NCBI GenBank assembly: GCA_938041325.1
Contig: CALIAG010000104.1
Location: forward strand, 1-56,907
From: an uncultured Saprospiraceae bacterium
GTDB taxonomy: Bacteria > Bacteroidota > Bacteroidia > Chitinophagales > Saprospiraceae
Length of the DNA: 56,907 nucleotides
Direction of reading: 5' to 3'
This document shows, piece after piece, positions 7,245 through 15,862 of this stretch; positions within the stretch are counted from its first letter, which is position 1; each line of letters begins with the position of its first letter. Made by a program: the position numbers and the translations under genes. The notes under the pieces are model-generated. The model had not been told where the DNA came from, did no database searches, and saw only the letters and a program-made list of their open reading frames with translations.

Positions 7245-9539
7245 ATGTCAAAGCTTTGTTTCACTCCTCCGATCCAAGAAGAAGACCTTCAAATAATAAA
7301 GCCTAAAAAGGTAGCTGCGGGATTGCCAGCAGTGCGAGCAAGTGTAAAAAATGCACTCAAGTACATGGATGTAAAAACCTGTACCAAAACTCTTTTTAGT
7401 GTAAACCAAATGAAAGGTTTTGACTGTCCGGGCTGTGCTTGGCCTGATCCAGATGACAACAGAAGTGCCTTAGGAGAGTATTGTGAAAACGGAGTCAAAG
7501 CCATTGCAGAGGAAGCAACAAGTCGAAGAATTACGCCTGACTTTTTCAAACAACATTCTGTCGAGGAATTGTCTAATTGGTCTGATTTCAAATTAGGAAA
7601 AAGCGGTCGATTGACAGAACCAATGGTCTTGCGAGCAGGCAATTCTCACTATGAACCGATCGCCTGGGAGGAAGCTTTTGGAATGATTGCGGATCAATTA
7701 AATTCTTTGGACAGCCCTGATGAAGCCATCTTCTATACTTCTGGACGAACCAGCAACGAAGCTGCTTTTCTATATCAATTATTTGTTCGGGAATATGGCA
7801 CCAACAATCTTCCTGACTGTAGCAACATGTGCCACGAATCAAGTGGTGTAGCCTTATCGGGAACTGTAGGGATTGGAAAGGGATCGGTTAGGTTAGAAGA
7901 TTTTTACGTGACTGATTTGATTATCGTCATGGGCCAAAATCCAGGGACCAATCATCCAAGAATGATGAGTGCTTTGCAAAAAGCCAAAAAAAGTGGAGCG
8001 AAAATCATTAGTATAAATCCACTTTTAGAAACTGGCCTCAAAGCATTTGCACATCCACAACACGTGAGCGCAATTGCTGGAGGTTCTACAAAACTAACAG
8101 ATCTTTATTTGCAAGTAAAAATAAATGCAGATGTAGCTTTACTGAAATGCATAATGAAATTATTGTATGAAGTAGAAAAACAAAAGCCAGGAGAAGTTTT
8201 TGACCATGATTTCATAACTAGTAAAACAAGTGGATATAAAGAATTGATTAAGGATCTTGAAAAATTTGAAGTTGACGATTTGGTTAAAGAAACTGGATTA
8301 AAACTTGATCAAATCAAGAAGGCTGCTAAAATGATTTTAGGTTCTGAAAAAATCATTATTTGCTGGGCCATGGGATTGACGCAACATGTAAACGGGGTCA
8401 ATAATATTCAGGAGTTGGTCAATCTTTTATTGTTAAAAGGCAGTATTGGAAAACCTGGCGCTGGTACTTGTCCAGTCAGAGGACATAGCAACGTACAGGG
8501 TGACCGTACGATGGGGATATGGGAACGTCCAAAACCTGCTTTTCTAGATCAATTGGAAGAAACTTTTGGTTTCAAAGCGCCCCGCAAAAATGGATACAAC
8601 ACGGTAGAAGCCATTGAAGCTATGCACGAAGGCAAAGGAAAGATGTTCTTCGCTATGGGTGGAAACTTTCTTTCCGCTACTCCAGATACGCTTTACACCG
8701 CTGAGGCACTTCAAAAATGTGAGATGACGGTGCAAGTATCTACAAAACTAAATCGCAGCCATTTAATAACGGGTAAGACTGCATTGATACTTCCGTGTCT
8801 GGGTCGTACTGAAATCGATATTCAAGATGGAGAAGAACAATTTGTAAGTGTTGAAAACTCTATGGGAATTGTCCACTCGTCAACGGGTGGAATCGAGCCT
8901 GCTTCAAAACATTTGTTGAGTGAACCTGCAATTGTAGCCTTGCTCGCCAAATTCACCTTGCAAGACAATAGCTCTACGGAATGGATAGAGATGGCAAAAG
9001 ATTATGACTTAATCAGAGACAAAATAGAAGCCTGCATACCTGGTTTTGACGATTACAATACGCGGGTAAGACAAGACGGTGGATTTTATCTTCCGAATGG
9101 TGCAAGAGATGGAGAATTTCACACCAGCAACAAAAAGGCAAAGTTCACCCTTAATCCTGTTCCAAAAAACACCTTAAAGAAAGGCGAATACATGATGATG
9201 ACCATTCGCAGTCATGATCAGTTCAATACTACCATTTACGGATTAGACGATCGATATAGAGGAATTATAAATGGACGTCGAGTCATTTTGATGAACAAGA
9301 ATGACATGAAAAAACTAGGTATATCTCAAGAAGAAGAGGTGGATTTGATGAGCAAGTATGGTGGCAAAGAAAGGGTCGCGCCACAGTTTAAAGCAATCGC
9401 ATATGATATCCCAGAATCTTGTGTCGCTACCTACTTTCCAGAAGCAAATGTATTGATACCGATTACTTTGATTGCTAAAAAAAGCCATACTCCTGCTTCA
9501 AAGCTGGTAAAAATATTCATTAAGAAGAAGCAAAGCTGA
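7245..9539 (+). CDS. FdhF/YdeP-family molybdopterin oxidoreductase
   Basis: 764-residue molybdopterin-dependent oxidoreductase of the YdeP branch, related to formate dehydrogenase H; the true substrate is unknown. The N-terminal cysteine set is C61, C64 and C80 (DCPGCAWP, then EYCENG), the pattern typical of YdeP proteins. The expected molybdenum ligand is an ordinary cysteine, C196 in NMCHESSGV, where formate dehydrogenase H carries selenocysteine. The cofactor-binding block KLNRSHLITG and the C-terminal molydopterin dinucleotide-binding domain (MMTIRSHDQFNTTIYG) are intact. No electron-transfer subunit, membrane anchor or Tat signal is present, so it is probably a soluble cytoplasmic enzyme. 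It pairs with fdhD just upstream. Confidence 0.93.
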   Translation: MSKLCFTPPIQEEDLQIIKPKKVAAGLPAVRASVKNALKYMDVKTCTKTLFSVNQMKGFDCPGCAWPDPDDNRSALGEYCENGVKAIAEEATSRRITPDFFKQHSVEELSNWSDFKLGKSGRLTEPMVLRAGNSHYEPIAWEEAFGMIADQLNSLDSPDEAIFYTSGRTSNEAAFLYQLFVREYGTNNLPDCSNMCHESSGVALSGTVGIGKGSVRLEDFYVTDLIIVMGQNPGTNHPRMMSALQKAKKSGAKIISINPLLETGLKAFAHPQHVSAIAGGSTKLTDLYLQVKINADVALLKCIMKLLYEVEKQKPGEVFDHDFITSKTSGYKELIKDLEKFEVDDLVKETGLKLDQIKKAAKMILGSEKIIICWAMGLTQHVNGVNNIQELVNLLLLKGSIGKPGAGTCPVRGHSNVQGDRTMGIWERPKPAFLDQLEETFGFKAPRKNGYNTVEAIEAMHEGKGKMFFAMGGNFLSATPDTLYTAEALQKCEMTVQVSTKLNRSHLITGKTALILPCLGRTEIDIQDGEEQFVSVENSMGIVHSSTGGIEPASKHLLSEPAIVALLAKFTLQDNSSTEWIEMAKDYDLIRDKIEACIPGFDDYNTRVRQDGGFYLPNGARDGEFHTSNKKAKFTLNPVPKNTLKKGEYMMMTIRSHDQFNTTIYGLDDRYRGIINGRRVILMNKNDMKKLGISQEEEVDLMSKYGGKERVAPQFKAIAYDIPESCVATYFPEANVLIPITLIAKKSHTPASKLVKIFIKKKQS

Positions 9540-9658
9540 GTAAGTTGAAACAATAACTAGATAAAACCTTCTAATCTAGAAAAAAATTGACCGTAAAAGA
9601 GTCACAGTTTAAATTATTGGTTTCTTAAAATCACATTATATATAATTAATATATGTAT

Positions 9659-9694
9659 AAAACAATACAAGCCTTGATTTATATTGTTTTTTTT
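9659..9694 (+). terminator. Probable terminator after fdhD-ydeP pair
   Basis: A 9-bp AT-rich stem (9659-9667 with 9682-9690) with a 14-base loop continues directly into a T run. It lies 120 bases after the oxidoreductase stop. Confidence 0.55.
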
Positions 9695-9827
9695 ACATAT
9701 AAACATGGTCACAGAAAGTAGCGAAACCTATTTTTAATAAAGTCACATTTCCTATACATTACAATCATATACGACTTCAAAAAACCATTCACGATTATTC
9801 TTTAGTCCAAAAAACATTACAGAACAT

Positions 9828-10175
9828 ATGTATTCCTTAGACAGTATTATCCAAGAAGCTATCAGGAAATTAGAATTAAGAATAACAGTCAATTCCCTGA
9901 TCATGGCTCCATACAAGACTAGAGAAGAGGCAAGGACTTCCAATAATGAAAACACAAAAACACAAAAACTACTGGCCGCCAGAAAGGTAATTGATGAATG
10001 CTGCGAAGCAATTGAGAAGCTACAAATTTTAAAAAGTTTTACACACAGAACTAAGCATGAAAACATAATTAAAATCCTCAATAACTATGGACAATTTTCT
10101 ATTGAGGAGATTCAAGACTACACACAAAATTTTTCCTCAAAAAAGAAAACTACTCATGACTCCAACGTAGCCTGA
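9828..10175 (+). CDS. Small helical hypothetical protein
   Basis: 115 residues, not recognised. The sequence is highly charged and predicted mostly helical, with heptad-like runs (SIIQEAIRKLELRI, KVIDECCEAIEKLQIL) and a basic C-terminal tail. There is no signal peptide or membrane segment. The composition looks more protein-like than the overlapping minus-strand frame, which is cysteine- and phenylalanine-rich. No convincing promoter box or ribosome-binding site precedes it. It sits alone between two terminators, in DNA more AT-rich than its neighbours. It could be a genuine orphan gene or chance. Confidence 0.45.
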   Translation: MYSLDSIIQEAIRKLELRITVNSLIMAPYKTREEARTSNNENTKTQKLLAARKVIDECCEAIEKLQILKSFTHRTKHENIIKILNNYGQFSIEEIQDYTQNFSSKKKTTHDSNVA

Positions 10176-10194
10176 GTACTTTAAAAAACACATT

Positions 10195-10212
10195 ACCTTT
10201 TGATTAAAAGGT
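10195..10212. repeat. Perfect 7-bp hairpin after the orphan gene
   Basis: ACCTTTT and AAAAGGT around a 4-base loop lie 19 bases after the 115-residue gene. No T run follows directly, so it is either part of a composite terminator or an RNA-stabilising hairpin. Confidence 0.4.
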
Positions 10213-10247
10213 TAATTCAAGGAGTTTTATTTATTTTATTCTATTTC

Positions 10248-10287
10248 AAAAGGAGTCATTTCTATTAGAAAATGACTCCTTTTTTAT
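10248..10287 (+). terminator. Strong bidirectional terminator
   Basis: A perfect 14-bp stem (10248-10261 with 10270-10283) with an 8-base loop is followed by TTTT and T-rich sequence. It stands between convergent genes and has A runs on its left side, so it probably serves both strands. Confidence 0.88.
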
Positions 10288-10322
10288 TGTTGTTTTGAAA
10301 ATCGAAAAACTAATATTTCGAT

Positions 10323-11975
10323 CTAGCGAATGACCAATTTATCGGACACCTTATTTCCCTTGTCATCTGTGATTTGATAGATGTACATTCCGGGCAAAAG
10401 ATTTTCTTTTTCCAAAACAATATGTCGGTCAAATTGATTTTGTAAAAGTCTCACTTGCCTACCCATCAAATCAAAAAGCTCTACCTCTACCCTATTCACA
10501 AAATGCGGAACCTGAATGGTAGTACTTTCTGACATCGGGTTAGGAAAAACTTTCACCTCTTTTAAAGGATTATAAACTTCATTGACATCAGTGATCACGC
10601 CAACGGTATCTGTCGTATACATTAAAATTGTAACCATCATTTCATCATCAGAAGTTGGTCCAAAGCCTACAGATTGGGGACCATAATTAACCCACTGCGC
10701 TTCGTGTATAAATCCATTTTGTGGTGTTATAATCAAGGGTTCTAGTGGTTCGAAAAACCGCATAGGAATATGTTGGTAGTCAAAATTAGGGCTCACACAA
10801 CCTGGGATTCCTTCTGCACAACTTGCGTCATAGATCAAGTCCGTTCTTGCTCCAGCTTCTCTCCTATAAATTTTATAATCTCGTCCCCATTGATGGGTAT
10901 GTCCCATTATTCCCCACAAAAATAGTTGGCCAAAATTATCATTAACCACTCCTGTCTCCGTAATCAATTCCTCGTTGTTCGGAATCCAAATATTATCTTC
11001 AACAATCAATGCCGTTTCCATTTCCTGCGCAGCACTCCCTTCAGGTTGGGTATAAATATTTATGTAAGCTTCCGCTTGTAGGACTCTTCCAGCATCATAG
11101 TTGATGTAATGAGAATTCAAATCAAGTACCAAGTCATTGTCCCAAATAAAAGCAGTGCCTTCCGGTAATTTCAAATCAGTGGTTTCTTGAACAGCTGCCA
11201 CTAAGCCAATTCCCGAATGATCAGGATCCAATCTGAATCCAGGGTTTACATTATTAGCAAGAGAAGGAGAATCAAAATTGTATAAGAGAAAGTGATGAGA
11301 GGATCCAGCTATTTTTATATCAACTCTATTAACATCAACATTCGCTGGTAAGTCTAATTCATACTTTTGAAAATACTCTACTTCTTCGCCAGGTTGTCCG
11401 GCTCTGTTCAAATAGAACGGTCCCATCTTGATCTGGAATCCTTCACTTGGGTCCGGTGCCGGAGGTGCTACTTCAAAACTTGCCAGGCCTTCTCCATTAT
11501 AAAAGTCTTCAATCAATTGAGTATTTACCACCTCACCTGAAACTGGCGCACCGTATAGAATCCATTGACGAATCATTTCTTTTTCATAATCGCTTAACTG
11601 ATCAGAGCTCTCCGGTGGGTCTGCCAAACCCTCTTCACTTTCCAAATCAATTGTTGATTCAAGACCTTTATTGACTTTTCTAAAAATATAACTTAGATCA
11701 GGCCGACCAGGGTAAATGTTTTTATAGCCTTGAGCTGCTGCATAGGAATTTGCCGGCACACCATCAACGATATTATTATAAATCGATTGCAGGCGAGCAA
11801 GTTCAGTACTTCCTGAACCTTCTAAATCCAAGCCAGCAGATGGTGAAAGATTCCCATGACAGGAAACACATTTGTCTTGAAAAATTTGATAAACTTCCAG
11901 ACTTGTTGCCTGGCTGAATCCCTGCAAATTGCACAATGCAAACGCAAGAAAAAGTAGGGGTAATTTTTTAGTCAT
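10323..11975 (-). CDS. T9SS cargo: cytochrome c motif plus copper monooxygenase-like domain
   Basis: 550 residues from the ATG at 11975, chosen because a signal peptide (KKLPLLFLAFALCNLQGFSQ) follows directly. Near residues 27-150 is a heme-c attachment site, C36-V-S-C39-H40, in a planctomycete-type cytochrome module. The centre carries histidine motifs like those of copper type II ascorbate-dependent (PHM) monooxygenases: GSSHHFLLYNF, DLNSHYINYD and GHTHQWGRD. The last about 85 residues form a T9SS type A sorting domain (VFPNPMSESTTIQ to DKLVIR). This predicts a protein exported through the outer membrane. The likely activity is oxidation of an organic substrate with electrons fed through the heme; the substrate is unknown. 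Confidence 0.82.
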   Translation of the reverse strand: MTKKLPLLFLAFALCNLQGFSQATSLEVYQIFQDKCVSCHGNLSPSAGLDLEGSGSTELARLQSIYNNIVDGVPANSYAAAQGYKNIYPGRPDLSYIFRKVNKGLESTIDLESEEGLADPPESSDQLSDYEKEMIRQWILYGAPVSGEVVNTQLIEDFYNGEGLASFEVAPPAPDPSEGFQIKMGPFYLNRAGQPGEEVEYFQKYELDLPANVDVNRVDIKIAGSSHHFLLYNFDSPSLANNVNPGFRLDPDHSGIGLVAAVQETTDLKLPEGTAFIWDNDLVLDLNSHYINYDAGRVLQAEAYINIYTQPEGSAAQEMETALIVEDNIWIPNNEELITETGVVNDNFGQLFLWGIMGHTHQWGRDYKIYRREAGARTDLIYDASCAEGIPGCVSPNFDYQHIPMRFFEPLEPLIITPQNGFIHEAQWVNYGPQSVGFGPTSDDEMMVTILMYTTDTVGVITDVNEVYNPLKEVKVFPNPMSESTTIQVPHFVNRVEVELFDLMGRQVRLLQNQFDRHIVLEKENLLPGMYIYQITDDKGNKVSDKLVIR

Positions 11976-12364
11976 TGCTTTATAAATTATTGATGAAGTA
12001 ATCATAGGACGATTGAACCAACAGAATTGTTACGGTTCAAAAAGAATATCATCCAATTAGAAGGACAGTAAAGAGTAAACAAAGGTTGTAGTTAAAATAA
12101 AAAAAAAGATTTCAACTTAATTCAAAAGACCTTATATTGTGTAGGAATTGCTCTCGTACTAATACAATTTAATCAAAAAGTGTTCAAATTCCATCTACTG
12201 AACATTGTTTAACAATCCTGTAATACTTATACCAACACTATACTATTAAAGTGTTAAACTGATAAATCCGGAAACATTTTGGCCTTTATGCGCTAATTTG
12301 TAATTGCATTTATACTTACTTTTATATTCAGAAAGACATATTTGTTCACTTAACTATAATTAAT
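11976..12364. other. Divergent intergenic region
   Basis: 389 AT-rich bases between two divergent T9SS cargo genes. It must hold both promoters, but no perfect TAnnTTTG was found on either strand; the nearest is a TAATTTG about 70 bases before the plus-strand gene. A 6-bp inverted repeat (AACACT...AGTGTT, around 12233-12254) is the only symmetric element seen. No RNA gene is evident. Confidence 0.5.
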
Positions 12365-13093
12365 ATGAAAAAAATCTACTTATTCCTTTTTGTTTCTTTA
12401 TTCACTTTTAGTCTCACTGCTCAGGTTGATGTCACCTTTCAAGTTGATATGTCAGATCAAACCGTTTCTTCAGCTGGAGTTTTTGTTTCAGGAGACTGGA
12501 TGGCAAATGCAAGTGTTGGTAGCGATTGGGCAGAGCCCGGTTCTGTTACTGAGGTACAGCTAACAGATGACAATGGCGACGATGTTTATACATTAACTGT
12601 TACATTGATGAATCCTGGCCCTTATGCATATAAATATTCTAATGGTTCAGGTTGGCCAAATGGCGAAGCAGGTGGTACTGATGATAACTTCCAAGCGGAC
12701 CTTTCAGCTTGTGGCGTAGATAATGGATTTGGTGGATACAATAGAACTATGGACGTTCCAAACGAAGCAAGTTATGCTCTAACAGCTTATAAATTCAATA
12801 CCTGTGAAGAATCTTCAATAATTTCTTCTACAGAAGAATTGGTAGATTTTGGAGCAGTAACAGTAAGGCCTAATCCGTTTACTTCTACAGCAACAATCAG
12901 CTTTGGAAATCCAAATAATGAAGTACACAATTTATTGATCTCTGACATCACTGGTAAAACGGTTGCTACTTATAACAACATTAGAGGTACGCAATTCGAA
13001 ATCAATAGAGGTGAATTGATCAACGGAATTTACTTTGCTACGCTCCAAGATGAGGCTGGCAATGCCGTTACTAAAAAATTAATGGTTAAATAA
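12365..13093 (+). CDS. Secreted protein with T9SS type A sorting domain
   Basis: 242 residues. The signal peptide (KKIYLFLFVSLFTFSLTAQ) is followed by a beta-sandwich module of about 120 residues starting VDVTFQVDMSDQTVSSAGVFVSGDW. This style is seen in starch-binding-like/CBM20-48-like modules of Bacteroidota secreted proteins. The C-terminal about 75 residues form a T9SS type A sorting domain (VRPNPFTSTATISF to KLMVK). No catalytic residues are evident, so a carbohydrate-binding or structural surface role is most likely. Single-gene unit with a strong terminator. Confidence 0.82.
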   Translation: MKKIYLFLFVSLFTFSLTAQVDVTFQVDMSDQTVSSAGVFVSGDWMANASVGSDWAEPGSVTEVQLTDDNGDDVYTLTVTLMNPGPYAYKYSNGSGWPNGEAGGTDDNFQADLSACGVDNGFGGYNRTMDVPNEASYALTAYKFNTCEESSIISSTEELVDFGAVTVRPNPFTSTATISFGNPNNEVHNLLISDITGKTVATYNNIRGTQFEINRGELINGIYFATLQDEAGNAVTKKLMVK

Positions 13094-13111
13094 TTTTATC
13101 CATTTTCGAAT

Positions 13112-13148
13112 AAAAAGGCTGTGAAATTATTTTCACAGCCTTTTTTAT
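13112..13148 (+). terminator. Rho-independent terminator
   Basis: A perfect 15-bp stem (13112-13126 with 13131-13145), loop TTAT, is followed by T. It closes the secreted-protein gene. Confidence 0.92.
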
Positions 13149-13288
13149 GCTCCAAACACTCCTTTGAACGACACTTTTTACCCTTTCCTTTTTCAAATAC
13201 AACCTTTCCGGCTTTACAGGCATCATTAAACTGTTGTAAAAGCGTTAGAATTACGCTTAGATTCGGCAACTTCTATATAAAAAATCAT

Positions 13289-13296
13289 TAACTTTG
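13289..13296 (+). promoter_or_regulatory. -7 promoter box directly before bamD
   Basis: TAACTTTG matches TAnnTTTG and ends only 7 bases before the ATG at 13304. This predicts an mRNA with no or almost no leader. A short inverted repeat, AAGCGT...ACGCTT (13240-13258), lies upstream. Confidence 0.55.
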
Positions 13297-13303
13297 CAGC
13301 CTT

Positions 13304-14125
13304 ATGGGAAAAAGCTTCATTTCATACTTATTTATCGGTGTATTTTTACTTTTAGGAACTTCCTGTAAAACGGAGTTTGAAAAGATCAGAAATAGCCCAG
13401 ACCAGACATTGCTTTATGAAAACGCTTTCAAATATTATGAAGCAGAAGAGTATTTAAAAGCACAGACTCTTTTTGAATTGGTCATCAATTCCTTGAGAGG
13501 TAAATCTGAGTCTGAAAAAGTATATTTTTACTACGCTTATACCCATTACTATTTGCAGAAGTATGTATTGGCAAGTTATTACTTTAAAAACTTCACCAAC
13601 ACTTTTCCAAATAGTCAATTCCGAGAAGAATCGGACTTTATGGATGCTTATTCTAATTATAAAATGTCACCAACGTTTAGATTGGACCAAACTTATACAA
13701 CGAAAGCAGTCGAAGGATTTCAGCTATTTGTAAATACCTATCCTGATAGTGAACGAGTAGAAGAATGCAACAAGTTGATCGATATTTGCAGAAATAAAAT
13801 GGAATTGAAGGCATTGAATGAAGCTGAATTGTATTTTGACCTTCGTCAATATCAATCTGCTACGCATACCTATGAGAGTATCTTAAGAGACTTTCCAGAG
13901 TCAAAAGATGCGGAAAAAGTCCGTTTCATGATTACGAAAGCTTCTTATCTCTTAGCTGAGAATAGTGTTTTTCTTAAACAAGAAGAGCGTTTTAATGAAA
14001 CCATTGAGAATGCTGAACGTTTTATAGCTAGGTATCCTTCTAGTGAATTTAAAAAAGAAGCGAAAGATATTCTCAAAAACTCAAATAAACAATTGCGTTC
14101 TGTTGCAGAACGTTCTGGTAAGTAA
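13304..14125 (+). CDS. bamD: Outer membrane assembly lipoprotein BamD
   Basis: Periplasm-facing lipoprotein of the BAM complex that folds outer-membrane barrels. The 273 residues start with a lipoprotein signal (LLLGTSC, lipidated C21), followed by five TPR-like helical hairpins with repeated patterns such as FKYYEAEEYLKAQTLFE and YFKNFTNTFPNS. The order bamD, rpoZ-like, coaBC, DUF4835 is a common housekeeping arrangement in Bacteroidota and supports the call. The TAnnTTTG box abuts the start codon. Confidence 0.93.
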   Translation: MGKSFISYLFIGVFLLLGTSCKTEFEKIRNSPDQTLLYENAFKYYEAEEYLKAQTLFELVINSLRGKSESEKVYFYYAYTHYYLQKYVLASYYFKNFTNTFPNSQFREESDFMDAYSNYKMSPTFRLDQTYTTKAVEGFQLFVNTYPDSERVEECNKLIDICRNKMELKALNEAELYFDLRQYQSATHTYESILRDFPESKDAEKVRFMITKASYLLAENSVFLKQEERFNETIENAERFIARYPSSEFKKEAKDILKNSNKQLRSVAERSGK

Positions 14126-14182
14126 CGGATCCATTAAAGCCTATTTTTTGATGAATTTCTATAATTTGTAAATCTATATTTT

Positions 14183-14524
14183 ATGTCAGATATAAAATCG
14201 AAAGTTCAAGGTCTTGAAGCGAATGTTCAAGCACGAGATATTCACCAGCTTGTTGAAAAGACTGGTAATATCTACGAAACGCTATCCATCATCGCTAAAA
14301 GAGCCAGCCAGATCTCTGTGGATTTGAAGCAAGAATTGCATCAAAAACTAGAAGAGTTCGCTGTTTCAAGTGATACCATTGAAGAAATTCACGAAAACAA
14401 AGAGCAAATCGAAATCTCTAAGTTTTACGAAAGATTACCAAATCCTGTTCTCATTGCAACGGATGACTATCTTACTGGTAATATCTACCATAGATATAAA
14501 GAAGAGCAAAGAGACGATTTCTAA
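14183..14524 (+). CDS. rpoZ: RNA polymerase omega-subunit-like protein (RpoZ/Rpb6)
   Basis: 113-residue Bacteroidota form of the RNA polymerase omega subunit, which helps assemble and stabilise the beta-prime subunit. The core TGNIYETLSIIAKRASQISVDLK matches the family, and the C-terminal KFYERLPNPVLIATDDYLTGNIYHR is typical of the Bacteroidota version. It lies between bamD (57 bases upstream) and coaBC. The family is more divergent than in Proteobacteria, so the call rests on the core motif and the conserved neighbours. Confidence 0.88.
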   Translation: MSDIKSKVQGLEANVQARDIHQLVEKTGNIYETLSIIAKRASQISVDLKQELHQKLEEFAVSSDTIEEIHENKEQIEISKFYERLPNPVLIATDDYLTGNIYHRYKEEQRDDF

Positions 14525-14548
14525 AATTGTACAGTTGTACTCAAACTG

Positions 14549-14589
14549 AATTTGGCAACTGTTTCTTTAACTGAAGCATTTGCCAAATT
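14549..14589. repeat. 10-bp perfect inverted repeat between rpoZ and coaBC
   Basis: AATTTGGCAA (14549-14558) and TTGCCAAATT (14580-14589) are separated by 21 bases. No T run follows, so it is not a standard terminator. It could be an operator, an RNA processing hairpin or an attenuator controlling coaBC. Confidence 0.45.
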
Positions 14590-14640
14590 CTGTTTAACTC
14601 CTTCCCTTTTTAGCCGCAAGGCATCTCAACATTCCCTCCA

Positions 14641-15852
14641 ATGGAATTTCTGAAAGGCAAAAAAATTATCCTCGGTATTACTGGAAGCATTGCAGCTTAC
14701 AAATCCGCTTTCCTCACTAGACTTTTTATTAAAGCTGGAGCAGAAGTCCAAGTCATTATGACTCCTTCTGCGACTAACTTTATTAGTGGTTTGACGCTAT
14801 CTACTTTGTCTAAAAGACCGGTACATTCGGATATAGCAACTGACGAAAGCTGGAACAATCATGTAGAACTCGGACTTTGGGCTGATCTCTTGATTATTGC
14901 ACCCGCTACTGCCACGACTATGGCAAAGATGGCTCAAGGAATTTGCGATAATATGCTTTTGGCAACTTACTTGTCAGCAAAGTGCCCAGTCTATTTTGCA
15001 CCTGCTATGGATCTTGATATGTGGAAGCATCCATCTACTCAAAACAACCTTGCTACGCTCAAATCTTACGGGAATAAACTCATTCCTGTTGGACATGGCG
15101 AATTGGCAAGTGGGCTTGTTGGCGATGGACGAATGGCAGAGCCAGAAGCGATTTTAGCCATGGTCAAAGCAGAATTGGATAAATCACAAGACTTAGCAGG
15201 AAAGAAGGTCTTGATCACTGCAGGGCCTACCTACGAAGCGATTGATCCGGTTCGATTTATCGGAAACCGTTCTTCGGGTAAGATGGGAGTTGCTATCGCC
15301 GAAAACGCTGCGGAGCGAGGAGCTGAAGTTTATTTGGTTTTAGGTCCATCTAAATTAACGCCACAACACAAAAACATCAATACTATACGGGTTGAAAGTG
15401 CACAGGAAATGTACGATCAAGCCCATAAATATTTTAAAAAATGTACAGTCGCTATTCTAGCTGCAGCTGTCGCCGATTATAGGCCACAAAGTGTTGCGAC
15501 TAAAAAAATCAAGAAAAAGACTTCTACTTTAAGTTTAAAACTTGAAAAAACACAAGACATTGCTGCATCCTTAGGGCAGATAAAACGTAAAAACCAAAAG
15601 ATTGTAGGTTTTGCGCTTGAGACCAATAATGAAATAGCAAATGCACAGGGCAAATTAGAGCGGAAATCCTTTGATTTTATAGTCTTAAATTCTTTGAATG
15701 ATAAAGGAGCAGGCTTTAGTCACGATACAAATAAGATTACGATTATCGCTAAAGGCAATAAGATTAAAAAATTTGAGTTAAAATCTAAGACTGAAGTTGC
15801 GGTTGATATCGTTAATGAATTGGTCGACATCCTGCCCAAAAAGAAAAAATAA
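14641..15852 (+). CDS. coaBC: Bifunctional phosphopantothenoylcysteine decarboxylase/synthetase CoaBC
   Basis: Two steps of coenzyme A synthesis: coupling of 4'-phosphopantothenate to cysteine (CoaB, C-terminal) and decarboxylation of the product (CoaC, N-terminal flavoprotein). The N-terminal half has ILGITGSIAAYKS and the flavin-site APAMDLDMW. The C-terminal half has ITAGPTYEAIDPVRFIGNRSSGKMG (cut to its key parts: TAGPT, IDPVR, NRSSGKMG) and ILAAAVADYRP. Length 403 is normal. The DUF4835 gene begins 11 bases after its stop. Confidence 0.97.
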   Translation: MEFLKGKKIILGITGSIAAYKSAFLTRLFIKAGAEVQVIMTPSATNFISGLTLSTLSKRPVHSDIATDESWNNHVELGLWADLLIIAPATATTMAKMAQGICDNMLLATYLSAKCPVYFAPAMDLDMWKHPSTQNNLATLKSYGNKLIPVGHGELASGLVGDGRMAEPEAILAMVKAELDKSQDLAGKKVLITAGPTYEAIDPVRFIGNRSSGKMGVAIAENAAERGAEVYLVLGPSKLTPQHKNINTIRVESAQEMYDQAHKYFKKCTVAILAAAVADYRPQSVATKKIKKKTSTLSLKLEKTQDIAASLGQIKRKNQKIVGFALETNNEIANAQGKLERKSFDFIVLNSLNDKGAGFSHDTNKITIIAKGNKIKKFELKSKTEVAVDIVNELVDILPKKKK

Positions 15853-15862
15853 AGAATCTATC

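Noticed and set aside
7830-7832. Selenocysteine in the formate-dehydrogenase-like enzyme
   Set aside because: The ligand codon is TGC (cysteine) and no in-frame TGA is present.
9752-10081. Minus-strand open frame opposite the 115-residue gene
   Set aside because: Composition rich in Phe, Cys and Ser with no recognisable features; the plus-strand frame looks more protein-like.
13240-13258. AAGCGT/ACGCTT repeat upstream of bamD as an operator
   Set aside because: Arms are only 6 bp and lie upstream of the promoter; chance cannot be excluded.
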